Positions 34,585 through 43,704 are shown, numbered from the stretch's first letter. The stretch: DNA of 64,000 bases from an uncultured Parabacteroides sp. (GCF_905196875.1 NZ_CAJJWO010000019.1:17086-81085); one strand, 5' to 3'. The notes: a model not told the origin generated them from the sequence alone. Made by a program: numbers and translations.

Positions 34585-34860
34585 ATGGAAAACATAGAAA
34601 CTGGACTTTTATTAATGATTGTCGGAATGACCACGGTATTTGCAATTCTTTTGATCGTTATCAACCTGGGCAAAGGATTAATCGCACTGGTAAACAAATA
34701 CGCACCGGAAGAAGTCATCGTAAAAAAACAAGTAGCAACAGCACAAGCTGCCACAACACAGACCGGAAGTATACCCGGAAAGACAACCACCGCTATTGTA
34801 GCAGCAGTCAGCATGGTAACCGGCGGACAGGGAAAGGTCACCAAAATTGAAAAAATATAA
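34585..34860 (+). CDS. oadG: Sodium-pumping decarboxylase gamma subunit (OadG family)
   Basis: 91 residues: one N-terminal membrane helix (LLLMIVGMTTVFAILLIVINL) with the conserved G-T pattern MIVGMTTVFxxL of OadG proteins, then a polar, Ala/Thr-rich tail. OadG holds the alpha and beta subunits together. The typical His-rich zinc tail is not evident. First of three co-oriented genes, 22 bp before the alpha subunit, so subunit order is gamma, alpha, beta. Confidence 0.85.
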   Translation: MENIETGLLLMIVGMTTVFAILLIVINLGKGLIALVNKYAPEEVIVKKQVATAQAATTQTGSIPGKTTTAIVAAVSMVTGGQGKVTKIEKI

Positions 34861-34882
34861 TACTAGCTATACATAAAATATC

Positions 34883-36778
34883 ATGAAAAGAGAAATCAAA
34901 TTCAGTTTGGTCTTTAGAGACATGTGGCAGTCTGCCGGTAAATATGTCCCCAGAGTAGACCAACTAACCAGAGTTGCCCCCGCGATTGTAGAGATGGGCT
35001 GTTTTGCCCGTGTTGAAACCAATGGTGGAGGATTCGAGCAAGTTAATTTACTATTCGGAGAAAATCCTAATAAAGCCGTACGCGAATGGACGAAGCCATT
35101 CCATGATGCAGGTATCCAGACACACATGCTTGACCGTGCACTGAACGGACTTCGTATGAGCCCTGTTCCTGCAGACGTACGCCAGCTTTTCTACAAAGTT
35201 AAAAAAGCGCAGGGCACAGATATTACACGTACTTTCTGCGGTTTGAACGACGTACGCAACATCGCTCCATCCATCAAGTATGCGAAAGAGGCCGGAATGA
35301 TCTCCCAATGTTCCTTGTGTATCACCCACTCGCCGATCCATACGGTCGAATATTACACAAAAATGGCCATGGAACTGATCGAGCTGGGAGCAGATGAGAT
35401 CTGTATCAAAGATATGGCAGGTATCGGCCGTCCTTATTCACTGGGACAGATCGTTACCAACATCAAAGCGAAACACCCGGAGATACCTATCCAATACCAT
35501 AGCCATGCAGGCCCCGGATTCAATGTAGCATCTATCCTGGAAGTTTGTAATGCCGGTTGCGATTATATCGACGTTGGTATGGAACCTCTTTCATGGGGTA
35601 CAGGCCATGCCGACCTGCTGACCGTACAGGCCATGTTGAAAGATGCTGGCTATAAAGTGCCGGAGATCAATATGGAAGCCTATATGAAAGTGCGCAGTAT
35701 GATCCAGGAATTCATGGATGATTTCTTAGGCCTGTATATCAGCCCGAAAAACCGCTTGATGAACTCCCTGCTGATCGGTCCCGGACTGCCCGGAGGCATG
35801 ATGGGTAGCCTGATGTCTGACCTGGAAAAGAATCTGGAATCTATCAACAAAAACAATATAAAGAACAACAAGCCGCTGATGTCGCAGGACCAGTTGCTTA
35901 TCAAGTTGTTCGACGAAGTGGCTTATGTATGGCCTCGCGTCGGTTATCCCCCACTGGTAACACCGTTCAGCCAGTATGTCAAGAATCTGGCCCTGATGAA
36001 TGTGATGCAGATGGAAAAAGGGAAAGCACGCTGGAGTATGATCGCAGATGATATCTGGGATATGCTTCTCGGAAAAGCTGGAAGACTGCCGGGAGCGCTT
36101 GCACCTGAAATCATCGAAAAAGCGAAAGCCGAAGGACGCGAATTCTTCACCGGAAACCCGCAGGACAACTATCCTGACGCACTCGACAAATATCGTAAGA
36201 TGATGAACGAGAAACAATGGGAAACAGGCGAAGACGACGAAGAATTATTCGAATATGCCATGCATCCGGCCCAGTATGAAGCCTACCGTTCAGGAAAAGC
36301 GAAAGTTGAATTCCTGGCCGATGTGGCTAAAAAGAAAGCGGATCTGCATGAGAAGAGTGCACCGGCAGCACCTGCCGCAACAAACTCCGTCGCTCTGCCT
36401 ACTACTCCACAGGTGCTGACCGTAGATGTAGACGGACAACCTTACCGCGTAACCGTAGCCTTCGGAGAAACAGCGAATGCTGCACCCGCAGCGGCTCCTG
36501 CCCAGCCGGCAGCAAAACCGGTAGCCGCATCTGCACCGGCCGGAGCAGGAAACGAACTCCTTTCGCCACTAGAAGGTAAATTCTTCCTTGTAAAAAATGC
36601 ATCCGACACCCCCGTAAAAGTGGGCGATGTAGTGAAAGAAGGTGATGTACTTTGCTATGTAGAAGCAATGAAAACATACAATGCCGTACGTTCCGAATTT
36701 AGCGGAACGGTTACATCTATCAACTATGCAGCCGGTGATGCGGTTTCGGAAGATGACGTATTAATGACAATACAGTAA
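34883..36778 (+). CDS. oadA: Biotin-dependent carboxyltransferase subunit (OadA-like)
   Basis: 631 residues, cytoplasmic. Domains in order: DRE-TIM-type carboxyltransferase barrel (about 1-290), conserved PYC/OADA domain (about 300-475), Ala/Pro-rich linker, biotinyl domain (about 555-631) with VEAMKTYN carrying the biotinyl lysine. Metal-site elements are present: FRD near residue 12, IKDMAG with the carbamylated lysine, and HSH in YHSHAGPG. The loops differ from standard oxaloacetate decarboxylases: RDMWQSAGKY replaces the RDAHQS type, and WGTGHAD replaces GGTSQP. So the acid substrate is uncertain. The stop overlaps the next start as TAATG. Confidence 0.88.
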   Translation: MKREIKFSLVFRDMWQSAGKYVPRVDQLTRVAPAIVEMGCFARVETNGGGFEQVNLLFGENPNKAVREWTKPFHDAGIQTHMLDRALNGLRMSPVPADVRQLFYKVKKAQGTDITRTFCGLNDVRNIAPSIKYAKEAGMISQCSLCITHSPIHTVEYYTKMAMELIELGADEICIKDMAGIGRPYSLGQIVTNIKAKHPEIPIQYHSHAGPGFNVASILEVCNAGCDYIDVGMEPLSWGTGHADLLTVQAMLKDAGYKVPEINMEAYMKVRSMIQEFMDDFLGLYISPKNRLMNSLLIGPGLPGGMMGSLMSDLEKNLESINKNNIKNNKPLMSQDQLLIKLFDEVAYVWPRVGYPPLVTPFSQYVKNLALMNVMQMEKGKARWSMIADDIWDMLLGKAGRLPGALAPEIIEKAKAEGREFFTGNPQDNYPDALDKYRKMMNEKQWETGEDDEELFEYAMHPAQYEAYRSGKAKVEFLADVAKKKADLHEKSAPAAPAATNSVALPTTPQVLTVDVDGQPYRVTVAFGETANAAPAAAPAQPAAKPVAASAPAGAGNELLSPLEGKFFLVKNASDTPVKVGDVVKEGDVLCYVEAMKTYNAVRSEFSGTVTSINYAAGDAVSEDDVLMTIQ

Positions 36779-38013
36779 TGAACGAGATATTTCAAAATCT
36801 GTACGATATGACTGCGTTCAGCAACATTATTGCTGAACCGCAGTTCCTGGTTATGTATGCAATCGCTTTCATATTGCTCTATCTGGGTATCAAGAAACAA
36901 TATGAGCCATTGCTGCTCGTACCTATCGCTTTCGGGGTGTTGCTGGCCAACTTTCCGGGAGGCGATATGGGTGTGATCCAGGCTGACGAAAACGGATTGA
37001 TCGATGTACACGGGGTGATGAAAAATATCTGGGAAATGCCTTTGCACGACATCGCGCACGAACTGGGGATAATGAACTTCATCTACTACATGCTGATCAA
37101 GACCGGGTTTTTACCGCCTATCATCTTTATGGGTGTGGGAGCTTTGACCGACTTCGGCCCGATGCTCCGTAATCTGCGCCTGTCTATTTTCGGTGCGGCT
37201 GCCCAACTGGGTATATTCACCGTATTATTAGTAGCTATCCTGATGGGATTTACGCCGAAAGAGGCCGGTTCGCTCGGTATCATCGGAGGAGCCGACGGCC
37301 CTACCGCCATCTTTACGACAATTAAACTGGCTCCGCATTTACTGGGGCCGATTGCAATTGCAGCTTACTCCTACATGGCATTGGTTCCCGTCATTATCCC
37401 TCTGGTCGTTAAGGCGCTATGTTCCAAAAAGGAACTCTGCATCAACATGAAGGAACAGGAGAAAAAGTATCCGTCTACCGTAGAGATCAAAAATATGCGG
37501 GTACTTAAAATCATATTCCCGATTGTGGTAACTACAGTTGTCGCTTTATTCGTCCCCAGTTCGGTGCCCCTGATCGGTATGCTGATGTTTGGTAATCTGG
37601 TTAAGGAAATCGGAACTAATACATTCCGCTTATTCGACGCTGCCTCTAACAGCATAATGAATGCAGCTACGATATTCCTCGGTTTATCGGTAGGAGCCAC
37701 AATGACCAGCGAAGCCTTCCTCAACATAACAACGATCGGTATCGTAATAGGCGGATTCCTGGCATTTGCTTTATCCATCGCCGGAGGAATCTTCTTTGTG
37801 AAACTGTTTAACCTGTTCACCAAGAAAAAAATCAACCCGCTTATCGGCGCGACCGGACTGAGTGCCGTACCGATGGCTTCACGCGTAGCCAACGATATAG
37901 CCCTGAAATACGACCCGAAGAACCATGTGCTTCAATACTGCATGGCCAGCAACATATCCGGAGTGATCGGCTCCGCTGTTGCAGCAGGGGTATTGATCTC
38001 GTTCCTGGGATAA
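36778..38013 (+). CDS. oadB: Sodium-translocating decarboxylase beta subunit
   Basis: 411-residue integral membrane protein with about nine to eleven helices. It couples decarboxylation of carboxybiotin to Na+ export. The diagnostic GGADGPTAIF motif lies near residue 178, and the later GLSAVPMASRVAND and SNISGVIGSAVAAG segments are conserved in OadB/MmdB/GcdB. It overlaps the alpha subunit stop by one base, which means tight coupling. A strong terminator follows 17 bp after the stop, closing the operon. Confidence 0.95.
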   Translation: MNEIFQNLYDMTAFSNIIAEPQFLVMYAIAFILLYLGIKKQYEPLLLVPIAFGVLLANFPGGDMGVIQADENGLIDVHGVMKNIWEMPLHDIAHELGIMNFIYYMLIKTGFLPPIIFMGVGALTDFGPMLRNLRLSIFGAAAQLGIFTVLLVAILMGFTPKEAGSLGIIGGADGPTAIFTTIKLAPHLLGPIAIAAYSYMALVPVIIPLVVKALCSKKELCINMKEQEKKYPSTVEIKNMRVLKIIFPIVVTTVVALFVPSSVPLIGMLMFGNLVKEIGTNTFRLFDAASNSIMNAATIFLGLSVGATMTSEAFLNITTIGIVIGGFLAFALSIAGGIFFVKLFNLFTKKKINPLIGATGLSAVPMASRVANDIALKYDPKNHVLQYCMASNISGVIGSAVAAGVLISFLG

Positions 38014-38030
38014 CCCATAAATAGACAATA

Positions 38031-38073
38031 AAAAATCCCTGTAATCCGGTTAAAACCAGTTACAGGGATTTTT
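38031..38073 (+). terminator. Terminator of the oad operon
   Basis: Arms AAAAATCCCTGTAA (38031-38044) and TTACAGGGATTTTT (38060-38073), perfectly complementary over 14 bp with a 15-nt loop and a terminal T run. Confidence 0.92.
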
Positions 38074-38238
38074 ATATGTGAAACCGACTACAGGTATTAG
38101 GCATTACAGCCTTTTCGAGGATATTTTAACCTTTTCTAATAAATAAATTGCCATCAAATGCTGTAATCCAAAAATAATTACTTTAATTTGTGACTTGATA
38201 TAGGAATGTTTTTATCCTTTTCTTAAATGTGATTGAAT

Positions 38239-40092
38239 ATGAATGACACTCATGAAACTAATTTGCCTGCTGAAGAAACCGGCAAATTGGAAGAAACTAA
38301 AGCACCGGAAGTAACTCCGGAAAACACTGCGGCTGAAGTTGAAGTAACCGAAACAGTGGAAGAAGCAACTGCTAATGCAGTCGGTAAATTATCAAAAGAA
38401 GAAATTCTGGAAAAATTGACCGAACTGGTAAATGCTGCTGCGGAAGCGACACGCAACGAAGTGGAAGCGTTGAAGCAGGCATTCTATAAAATCCATAGAG
38501 CCGAAGTAGAAGAATTGAAAAAGACATTCCTCGAAAATGAAGGAGAAGAAAAGGATTTCGTAGTTCCCGAAGACGAAGATGAAAATAAACTGAAAGAGTT
38601 GCTGGCTGTTTACAAAGAAAAAAGAGCAGCAATCCTGGCAGAAGAAGAACGGGTGAAAGCTGCTAACTACGCACTAAAACTCCAATTGATCGACCAGTTA
38701 AAAGCCCTGACTGAAAGTCAGGACGACTTCAATAAACTATACAACGACTTTAAAGACATCCAACAAAGATGGAAAGAAATTAAAGCCGTACCACAGGAAC
38801 ATGCGAATGAACTGTGGAAAAGTTACCAGACTTACACAGAAAGATTCTACGACATAATCAAGATCAATAATCAGTTCCGCGATTATGACTTCAAGAAGAA
38901 TCTGGAAATGAAAACCGCTTTATGCGAAACAGTTGAAAAACTGCAAACAGAACCGGATGTGGTATCTGCGTTCCACCAGTTACAGAAGCTGCATCAGCAA
39001 TGGCGCGAAATAGGTCCGGTAGCAAAAGAATTACGTGAAGAACTGTGGGCACGTTTCAAAGCGGCTTCAACAGTGATTAACAAACGCCATCAGGAGCATT
39101 TCGAATCGTTGAAATCGAAAGAGCAGGAAAACCTGATCGCAAAGACAGCTATCTGCGAAGAAATTGAAGGTATTGATTTCGATGCCTTGAAAACATTCAA
39201 AGACTGGGAAGACAAGAACAAAGAAGTGATCGCTTTGCAGGAAAAATGGAAAACAATCGGTTTTGCCCCGAAAAAATCGAATGTAAAGATATTCGAACGT
39301 TTCCGCGCTGCCTGTGACGTTTATTTCAATAAGAAAAGTGCCTTCTACAAGAGTATCAAGGAAGATATGGAGAAGAATCTGGAACTGAAAAAAGCGTTAT
39401 GCGAAAAAGCAGAAGCTTTGAAAGACAGTACAGAATGGAAGAGCACTACGGAGAAGATGATCGCACTTCAGAAGGAATGGAAAACAATCGGTTCAGTGGC
39501 ACGCAAGCATTCGGATGCCGTTTGGAAACGTTTCATCTCTGCCTGTGACTATTTCTTCGAACAAAAGAACAAGAACGTTTCTTCTCAAAAGAACGTAGAA
39601 CAGACAAACCTGGCAGCCAAGAAAGAGTTGATCGAAAAGATCAAAAACTTAGACGAGACACTGGGTGCTGACGATGCGATGGTTGAGTTGAAAGCGATGA
39701 TGGCTGAATGGAATGCGATCGGTCATGTTCCTTTCAAAGAAAAAGATAAGATCTATAAGGAATATCACGAAGCAGTAGACAGCCAGTTCGATCGTCTGAA
39801 AGTAGACCAAAGCGACCGTAAGATGCAGAGTTTCCGCAGCAACCTCAGCGACATGGCAGGTGGCGAACGCGGAAAAGGCAAACTCTACGGCGAACGTGAA
39901 AAGCTGATGAGAATGTTTGAACGGATGAAGAACGAACTTCAGACATACGAAAACAACATCGGTTTCCTCAGCATCTCCTCGAAAGGCGGAGGCGGTCTTG
40001 TCAAAGAGATGGAGCGTAAGATCGAAAAGCTGAAAGATGAGATGGCGCTCATCATCAAAAAAATCGATGCGATAGATGAAAATCTCGAATAA
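38239..40092 (+). CDS. DUF349 repeat protein
   Basis: 617 residues from ATG 38239. An acidic, Glu/Thr-rich N-terminus (about 1-70) is followed by about five tandem DUF349 units, each built around LQxxWKEIGxVP...WxxFxxAxDxFF (for example QWREIGPVAKELREELWARF, WKTIGFAPKKSNVKIFERF, WKTIGSVARKHSDAVWKRF, WNAIGHVPFKEKDKIYKEY). The C-terminus is a long coiled coil (KEMERKIEKLKDEMALIIKK). No signal peptide or enzymatic motif. The function of DUF349 proteins is unknown; a helical scaffold is the simplest reading. Stands alone between two terminators. Confidence 0.9.
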   Translation: MNDTHETNLPAEETGKLEETKAPEVTPENTAAEVEVTETVEEATANAVGKLSKEEILEKLTELVNAAAEATRNEVEALKQAFYKIHRAEVEELKKTFLENEGEEKDFVVPEDEDENKLKELLAVYKEKRAAILAEEERVKAANYALKLQLIDQLKALTESQDDFNKLYNDFKDIQQRWKEIKAVPQEHANELWKSYQTYTERFYDIIKINNQFRDYDFKKNLEMKTALCETVEKLQTEPDVVSAFHQLQKLHQQWREIGPVAKELREELWARFKAASTVINKRHQEHFESLKSKEQENLIAKTAICEEIEGIDFDALKTFKDWEDKNKEVIALQEKWKTIGFAPKKSNVKIFERFRAACDVYFNKKSAFYKSIKEDMEKNLELKKALCEKAEALKDSTEWKSTTEKMIALQKEWKTIGSVARKHSDAVWKRFISACDYFFEQKNKNVSSQKNVEQTNLAAKKELIEKIKNLDETLGADDAMVELKAMMAEWNAIGHVPFKEKDKIYKEYHEAVDSQFDRLKVDQSDRKMQSFRSNLSDMAGGERGKGKLYGEREKLMRMFERMKNELQTYENNIGFLSISSKGGGGLVKEMERKIEKLKDEMALIIKKIDAIDENLE

Positions 40093-40100
40093 ATAAAAAA

Positions 40101-40129
40101 CGAAGCCGTCTCCCAAACAGACGGCTTCG
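40101..40129 (+). terminator. Terminator of the DUF349 gene
   Basis: CGAAGCCGTCT (40101-40111), 7-nt loop, AGACGGCTTCG (40119-40129); preceded by A6. Starts 9 bp after the stop and ends 14 bp before the next ATG, so the next gene likely depends on read-through or an internal promoter. Confidence 0.85.
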
Positions 40130-40143
40130 CTGTTTCTATACTT

Positions 40144-41352
40144 ATGATATCTCAAATACACTATTTTAATCCGGGACATGAAACCGCAGTTTTACTAGGG
40201 TCGAAAAACTATACTCCGCCTACTAATGTACAGAGGATGATAAAAGAATTATCGTGCCTCCCCGTTTGGTATGCCAACAGTAATGATTTTGTTTTTACGG
40301 AAGAGATCACTTCTCCCCGCTTTTTCTCTTTACAACCAAAAGAGTTCAGGCCGTTTGCTACGCTTATTTCCAGAAAGGAACTAAAGCAGAAAGGAGCCTC
40401 TTTACCGGAAATGGCAGCCGCTCCCTGGGGTTTGTCTCCTCATAGCCTGCATCTGTTCGATGAATTAAAGAAGAATTGCCGGCTGAATTTATCCGTCCCT
40501 TCCTGGAAAGAAGAATATTCCGGGCTGACCGGTCGCCAGACTGCCGCGGAATGTCTCGAACTGCTCCGTCAACAATTACCGGATCTACCGATTCCTGTTG
40601 CACCTAAATTCTGCAGGAGAATCAAGGAAGTGGAGAAATACCTTATCCTGCAAAATGCTCCTTTTGTATTAAAAACGCCCTATTCTTCATCCGGACGTGG
40701 CCTGCATTGGATACCCGAACGCAAACTGACACCCAAAGACCGTACATGGATAGAAGGGGCGATAAACAAACAAGGCACTGTCAGTATCGAATGCGGCCTG
40801 GACAAAGTACAGGATTTTGCAATGGAATTCTATTCCGACGGAGAAGGGAATGTTACCTACGAAGGTATTTCGGTTTTCGGCACGGAGCAACAGGGTAGTT
40901 ATTCCGGCAATATGCTGGGTAATCAGGAATATTTACGCAGACAGATCACGCTGCGGGTCGACGAAGAGATGTACGATCAAATACAGAAGGCCGTCACCGA
41001 TGTATTAAAAAGCTTCTACGGGAATACTTACCGGGGATATCTGGGAGTAGACATGATCGTTTATAAAACGACCAAAGGTGCTTATGCCATTCATCCCTGC
41101 ATAGAGATCAATATGCGCTATACGATGGGAATGGTGGCCCTGCGCCTCAGCCAGAAATATCTTGCTCCTTCAGCAGTCGGAGATTTCCATGTCACCTATG
41201 AGAGCCGGGAGGGAGAAACGTATGAACGCCATCGTTTCATGAAAGAAACTTATCCTTTAATTATAGAGAACGGAAAAATAAAAGAAGGATATTTATCGTT
41301 ATGCCCGGTTACTAAGGAGACACGTTACAGGGCCTATATATTAGTTATGTAG
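40144..41352 (+). CDS. ATP-grasp-like protein of unknown function
   Basis: 402 residues, no signal peptide or membrane helix. The start MISQIHYFNPGHETAVLLGSKNYTPPTNV is not of a family I can name. The centre and C-terminal half look like an ATP-grasp fold: a flexible loop VLKTPYSSSGRGLHWI (about residues 175-190) like the ATP lid, a hinge VQDFAMEFYSDGEG, and a metal-binding HPCIEINMRYTMGM with E321 and N323. An amino acid or peptide ligase acting on an unknown acceptor is the best guess. Only 51 bp from the DUF349 gene, across a terminator; no other neighbour gives a hint. Confidence 0.7.
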   Translation: MISQIHYFNPGHETAVLLGSKNYTPPTNVQRMIKELSCLPVWYANSNDFVFTEEITSPRFFSLQPKEFRPFATLISRKELKQKGASLPEMAAAPWGLSPHSLHLFDELKKNCRLNLSVPSWKEEYSGLTGRQTAAECLELLRQQLPDLPIPVAPKFCRRIKEVEKYLILQNAPFVLKTPYSSSGRGLHWIPERKLTPKDRTWIEGAINKQGTVSIECGLDKVQDFAMEFYSDGEGNVTYEGISVFGTEQQGSYSGNMLGNQEYLRRQITLRVDEEMYDQIQKAVTDVLKSFYGNTYRGYLGVDMIVYKTTKGAYAIHPCIEINMRYTMGMVALRLSQKYLAPSAVGDFHVTYESREGETYERHRFMKETYPLIIENGKIKEGYLSLCPVTKETRYRAYILVM

Positions 41353-41383
41353 ATAGTTTTGCTACCTACATAACTGATTGATA

Positions 41384-42055
41384 TTATTTATGCCGGCGAA
41401 CGGAACGTATAGTTTCCGCCTTTTCCTTACCTGCACCCAGTTTATATCCCAAAGATAGGCCAAAAGTAAATGTTCTGTCGCGAGTAGCCGGATTCAAACG
41501 AGTGAAACTTGGTAAGTAAGCAAAATTAAGCCCAATCTGCATATTGCCAAAATCCTTCCGGATACCTCCTACACATTTTAAACCGAATAGAACAGAATGG
41601 TATCCATCTATTGATTGTTTAGCATAATTATTATTACCACCATAAAGATCTGCTGATGACTTTAAGAGAAAATCTATTCTGGGTCCTATACCGATAAAAC
41701 AGGTATAACCATCACGACTCATTTCCTTTAAATCGAAAGTTGTATTTACCGTCAGATAATGGAGATTTATACCTATAACCTGATAACTACCCTCCCATAC
41801 GCCAGAATCTTCCTTATCCTGTTCTCCTCTCCTCAAATAACCAACATTACTTGATAAATTAAACCAACCTTTATCCAGATATTGCAAACCCAATGAAACA
41901 TGATAAGGATATATTTTATCCAGCGCTTGACCAATACCTTTGTATCGCATAGAAGAAATACCAAAACCATTTTCCAACGTAACCACCTGTGCTTTACCTA
42001 TTGCCGCAATACACAACAACGCACACACTAACCACACACAACTCTTATTTTTCAT
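41384..42055 (-). CDS. Outer-membrane beta-barrel protein, unknown
   Basis: 223 residues with a Sec signal (MKNKSCVWLVCALLCIAAIGKAQ, cut after AQ expected). The remainder alternates aromatic and hydrophobic residues as in eight-stranded barrels (VSLGLQYLDKGWFNLSSNVGYL, TCFIGIGPRIDFLL, MQIGLNFAYLPSF, FTFGLSLGYKLGAG). Such small porin-like proteins are common in Bacteroidetes and their roles are mostly unknown. Convergent with the ATP-grasp gene and divergent from the toxin-antitoxin remnant. Confidence 0.75.
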   Translation of the reverse strand: MKNKSCVWLVCALLCIAAIGKAQVVTLENGFGISSMRYKGIGQALDKIYPYHVSLGLQYLDKGWFNLSSNVGYLRRGEQDKEDSGVWEGSYQVIGINLHYLTVNTTFDLKEMSRDGYTCFIGIGPRIDFLLKSSADLYGGNNNYAKQSIDGYHSVLFGLKCVGGIRKDFGNMQIGLNFAYLPSFTRLNPATRDRTFTFGLSLGYKLGAGKEKAETIRSVRRHK

Positions 42056-42128
42056 AACTTGTATTTAATTTGTTATGATATTTAAACGACAGCAGAAAGA
42101 GTTTCGTATATCAACAGGGGATATTTAG

Positions 42129-42223
42129 GACGACTACAGGGGATTTTTTATTATACGGGTGCAGCAGGAAGAGTTCGCAAAGCTAAAAATGCAGAAGAGA
42201 TGTTCAAACAAATACTTGGATAG
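42129..42223 (+). pseudogene. Possible antitoxin remnant
   Basis: A protein-like C-terminus is split over two frames: VQQEEFAKLK from 42159 in one frame continues as NAEEMFKQILG, ending at TAG 42221-42223, in the next. One more A in the A5 run at 42185-42189 would join them. No intact N-terminus or start is found upstream. The stop sits one base before the toxin ATG, the usual order of antitoxin then toxin. It is too short to assign a family. Confidence 0.35.
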
Positions 42224-42224
42224 C

Positions 42225-42497
42225 ATGTATGAGTTAGAATATGCCAACAGCTTTGAGAAAGACCTTAAAAGGTGCAAAAAAAGAGGTTATAATCTGCGAC
42301 TTTTTCAGGAAGCAATTGATATTCTTCAAGAAAAAGGAGAACTACCTGCCCAATATCGTCCCCACAAACTCAGCGGTAAACTAGCCGGTCTATAGGAATG
42401 CCATATCAAAGGCGACTGGCTTCTGATATGGCAACAAAATGACACGGAATTAATCCTGATTATGACTGATACGGGGACGCATGCGGATTTGTTCTAA
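42225..42497 (+). pseudogene. YafQ/RelE-family toxin, disrupted by an in-frame stop
   Basis: Reads MYELEYANSFEKDLKRCKKR and on to LSGKLAGL at codon 56, then TAG (42393-42395), and continues in the same frame as ECHIKGDWLLIWQQND ... TGTHADLF to TAA 42495-42497. Full length would be about 90 codons, normal for YafQ-type mRNA interferases; the stop removes the catalytic half (the CHIKGDW and TGTHADLF region). A Trp codon TGG changed to TAG would explain it. The gene is therefore inactive unless the stop is read through. Together with the broken antitoxin it is a decayed module. Confidence 0.75.
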
Positions 42498-43081
42498 TCC
42501 GCTTCTTCCTCGAATTCTTTCAGTTCTTCCAGGCCTTTCTCAATCTCATCTACAGATTTCTTATCTACATTTTTATATCCCAAGTATCCTCCCACGGTTA
42601 TCAGCAAAATTAGCATAACATCCACGAGTATTTGCTGAACACTCCGGTAATGATGGTGAATGAAAAAGATTGAGACAAACGCTACGCAAACAAAAACAAT
42701 CGTAAAGATAAATTCTAACCGTAACATCCGTTTCAGTTTAATTGTCCACTTTTTCAATTCTATAAGCGAGCATCTTTCCAAATCAAATCGGGATAAAAAT
42801 ATATAGGACAATATACTATAAACAAACGCTAAAATTATGGCAGACCAAACAATCACTTCCGCTTCCGGACGAACAATCGTCTTTCCCCTTGTCATAAGGA
42901 TAACAATGCCCACAAGCAGAAGAAAGACAATACCACCGGCACAACACCGAACCAACCGGTCTCGAGCCGCAACCGTACGCTTCGTTATCATCTCTTTAAT
43001 GATCCGCTTATTCAATATCTCATTCTGTTCCAAGCGCTCGTTCAATACACCCCAACCAGCTTTTAATTCTTCCAATTCCAT
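42494..43081 (-). CDS. Membrane protein, probable partner of the ECF sigma factor
   Basis: 195 residues. A charged N-terminal helix (MELEELKAGWGVLNERLEQNEILNKRIIKEM) precedes four predicted membrane helices in two pairs (about 48-66, 77-97, 118-141, 151-168) and an acidic tail ends EELKEFEEEAD. It lacks the zinc-binding HxxxCxxC motif of classical anti-sigma factors. It lies 14 bp after the sigma gene on the same strand, so a regulatory role as an unconventional anti-sigma is plausible but unproven. Its stop overlaps the decayed toxin end. Confidence 0.7.
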   Translation of the reverse strand: MELEELKAGWGVLNERLEQNEILNKRIIKEMITKRTVAARDRLVRCCAGGIVFLLLVGIVILMTRGKTIVRPEAEVIVWSAIILAFVYSILSYIFLSRFDLERCSLIELKKWTIKLKRMLRLEFIFTIVFVCVAFVSIFFIHHHYRSVQQILVDVMLILLITVGGYLGYKNVDKKSVDEIEKGLEELKEFEEEAD

Positions 43082-43095
43082 ATTCTTCTTTGATT

Positions 43096-43584
43096 TTAAC
43101 TGTTCGACATGATTCTCAGTTTCTCCTTAATACGATTCAGCTTAACGGCTACATTCGTGCGGGATATACCGGTAATATCCGCCATCTCCTGGTAGCTTTT
43201 TTCTTCCAGCCAGAGCAGGATCAGTGCACGTTCCAAATGTCCCAGCCGGTTAATCATCCGGTAAAGTTCACGAAGTTGCGCCGTTTTATCTTCATCCTCA
43301 GCTACAGCTTCCAGGTCGACCGAGATAGGCACCACTTCCGGTCGGAACTTGGATTTGCGAAAAAAAGAGATACAAGTATTCAGTCCGATACGATACACCC
43401 AGGTCGAAACCTTACACTCGCCCCGGAAGCGGGGAAAAGCTTTCCACAGGTTGATCACTACTTCCTGATACAAGTCGTTCAGATTATCCGGATCGGTAGC
43501 ATAAATATAGCATACCTTATATATCACCTGCTTATAATTCTCTACAAGTGCTATAAAATCCTTCTCTTGCTGCTGTACATCCAT
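43096..43584 (-). CDS. ECF-type RNA polymerase sigma factor
   Basis: 162 residues with region 2 (VCYIYATDPDNLNDLYQEVVINLWKAFPRF, about 22-52) and region 4 (LRELYRMINRLGHLERALILLWLEEKSYQEMADITGISRTNVAVKLNRIKEKL split as usual, about 103-158). Regions 1.1 and 3 are absent, which makes it an extracytoplasmic-function sigma. The helix-turn-helix is TGISRTNVAVKLNRIKEKLR. The cognate promoter is unknown; the downstream membrane protein is the likely regulator. Divergent from the IclR gene over 183 bp. Confidence 0.93.
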   Translation of the reverse strand: MDVQQQEKDFIALVENYKQVIYKVCYIYATDPDNLNDLYQEVVINLWKAFPRFRGECKVSTWVYRIGLNTCISFFRKSKFRPEVVPISVDLEAVAEDEDKTAQLRELYRMINRLGHLERALILLWLEEKSYQEMADITGISRTNVAVKLNRIKEKLRIMSNS

Positions 43585-43704
43585 TTAGTTTGCTCTCGTA
43601 TTGTTTACTATATCAGTCGTATACAAATATGGATAATTACAACGGAGAGAAAAAATTATATTATTAATTAACAAAATAAATAGGGCTCGTTTATCAGAAA
43701 TACA

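Noticed and set aside
38233..38238. TTG start two codons upstream of the DUF349 ATG
   Set aside because: A normal ATG follows at 38239 and no evidence favours the TTG.
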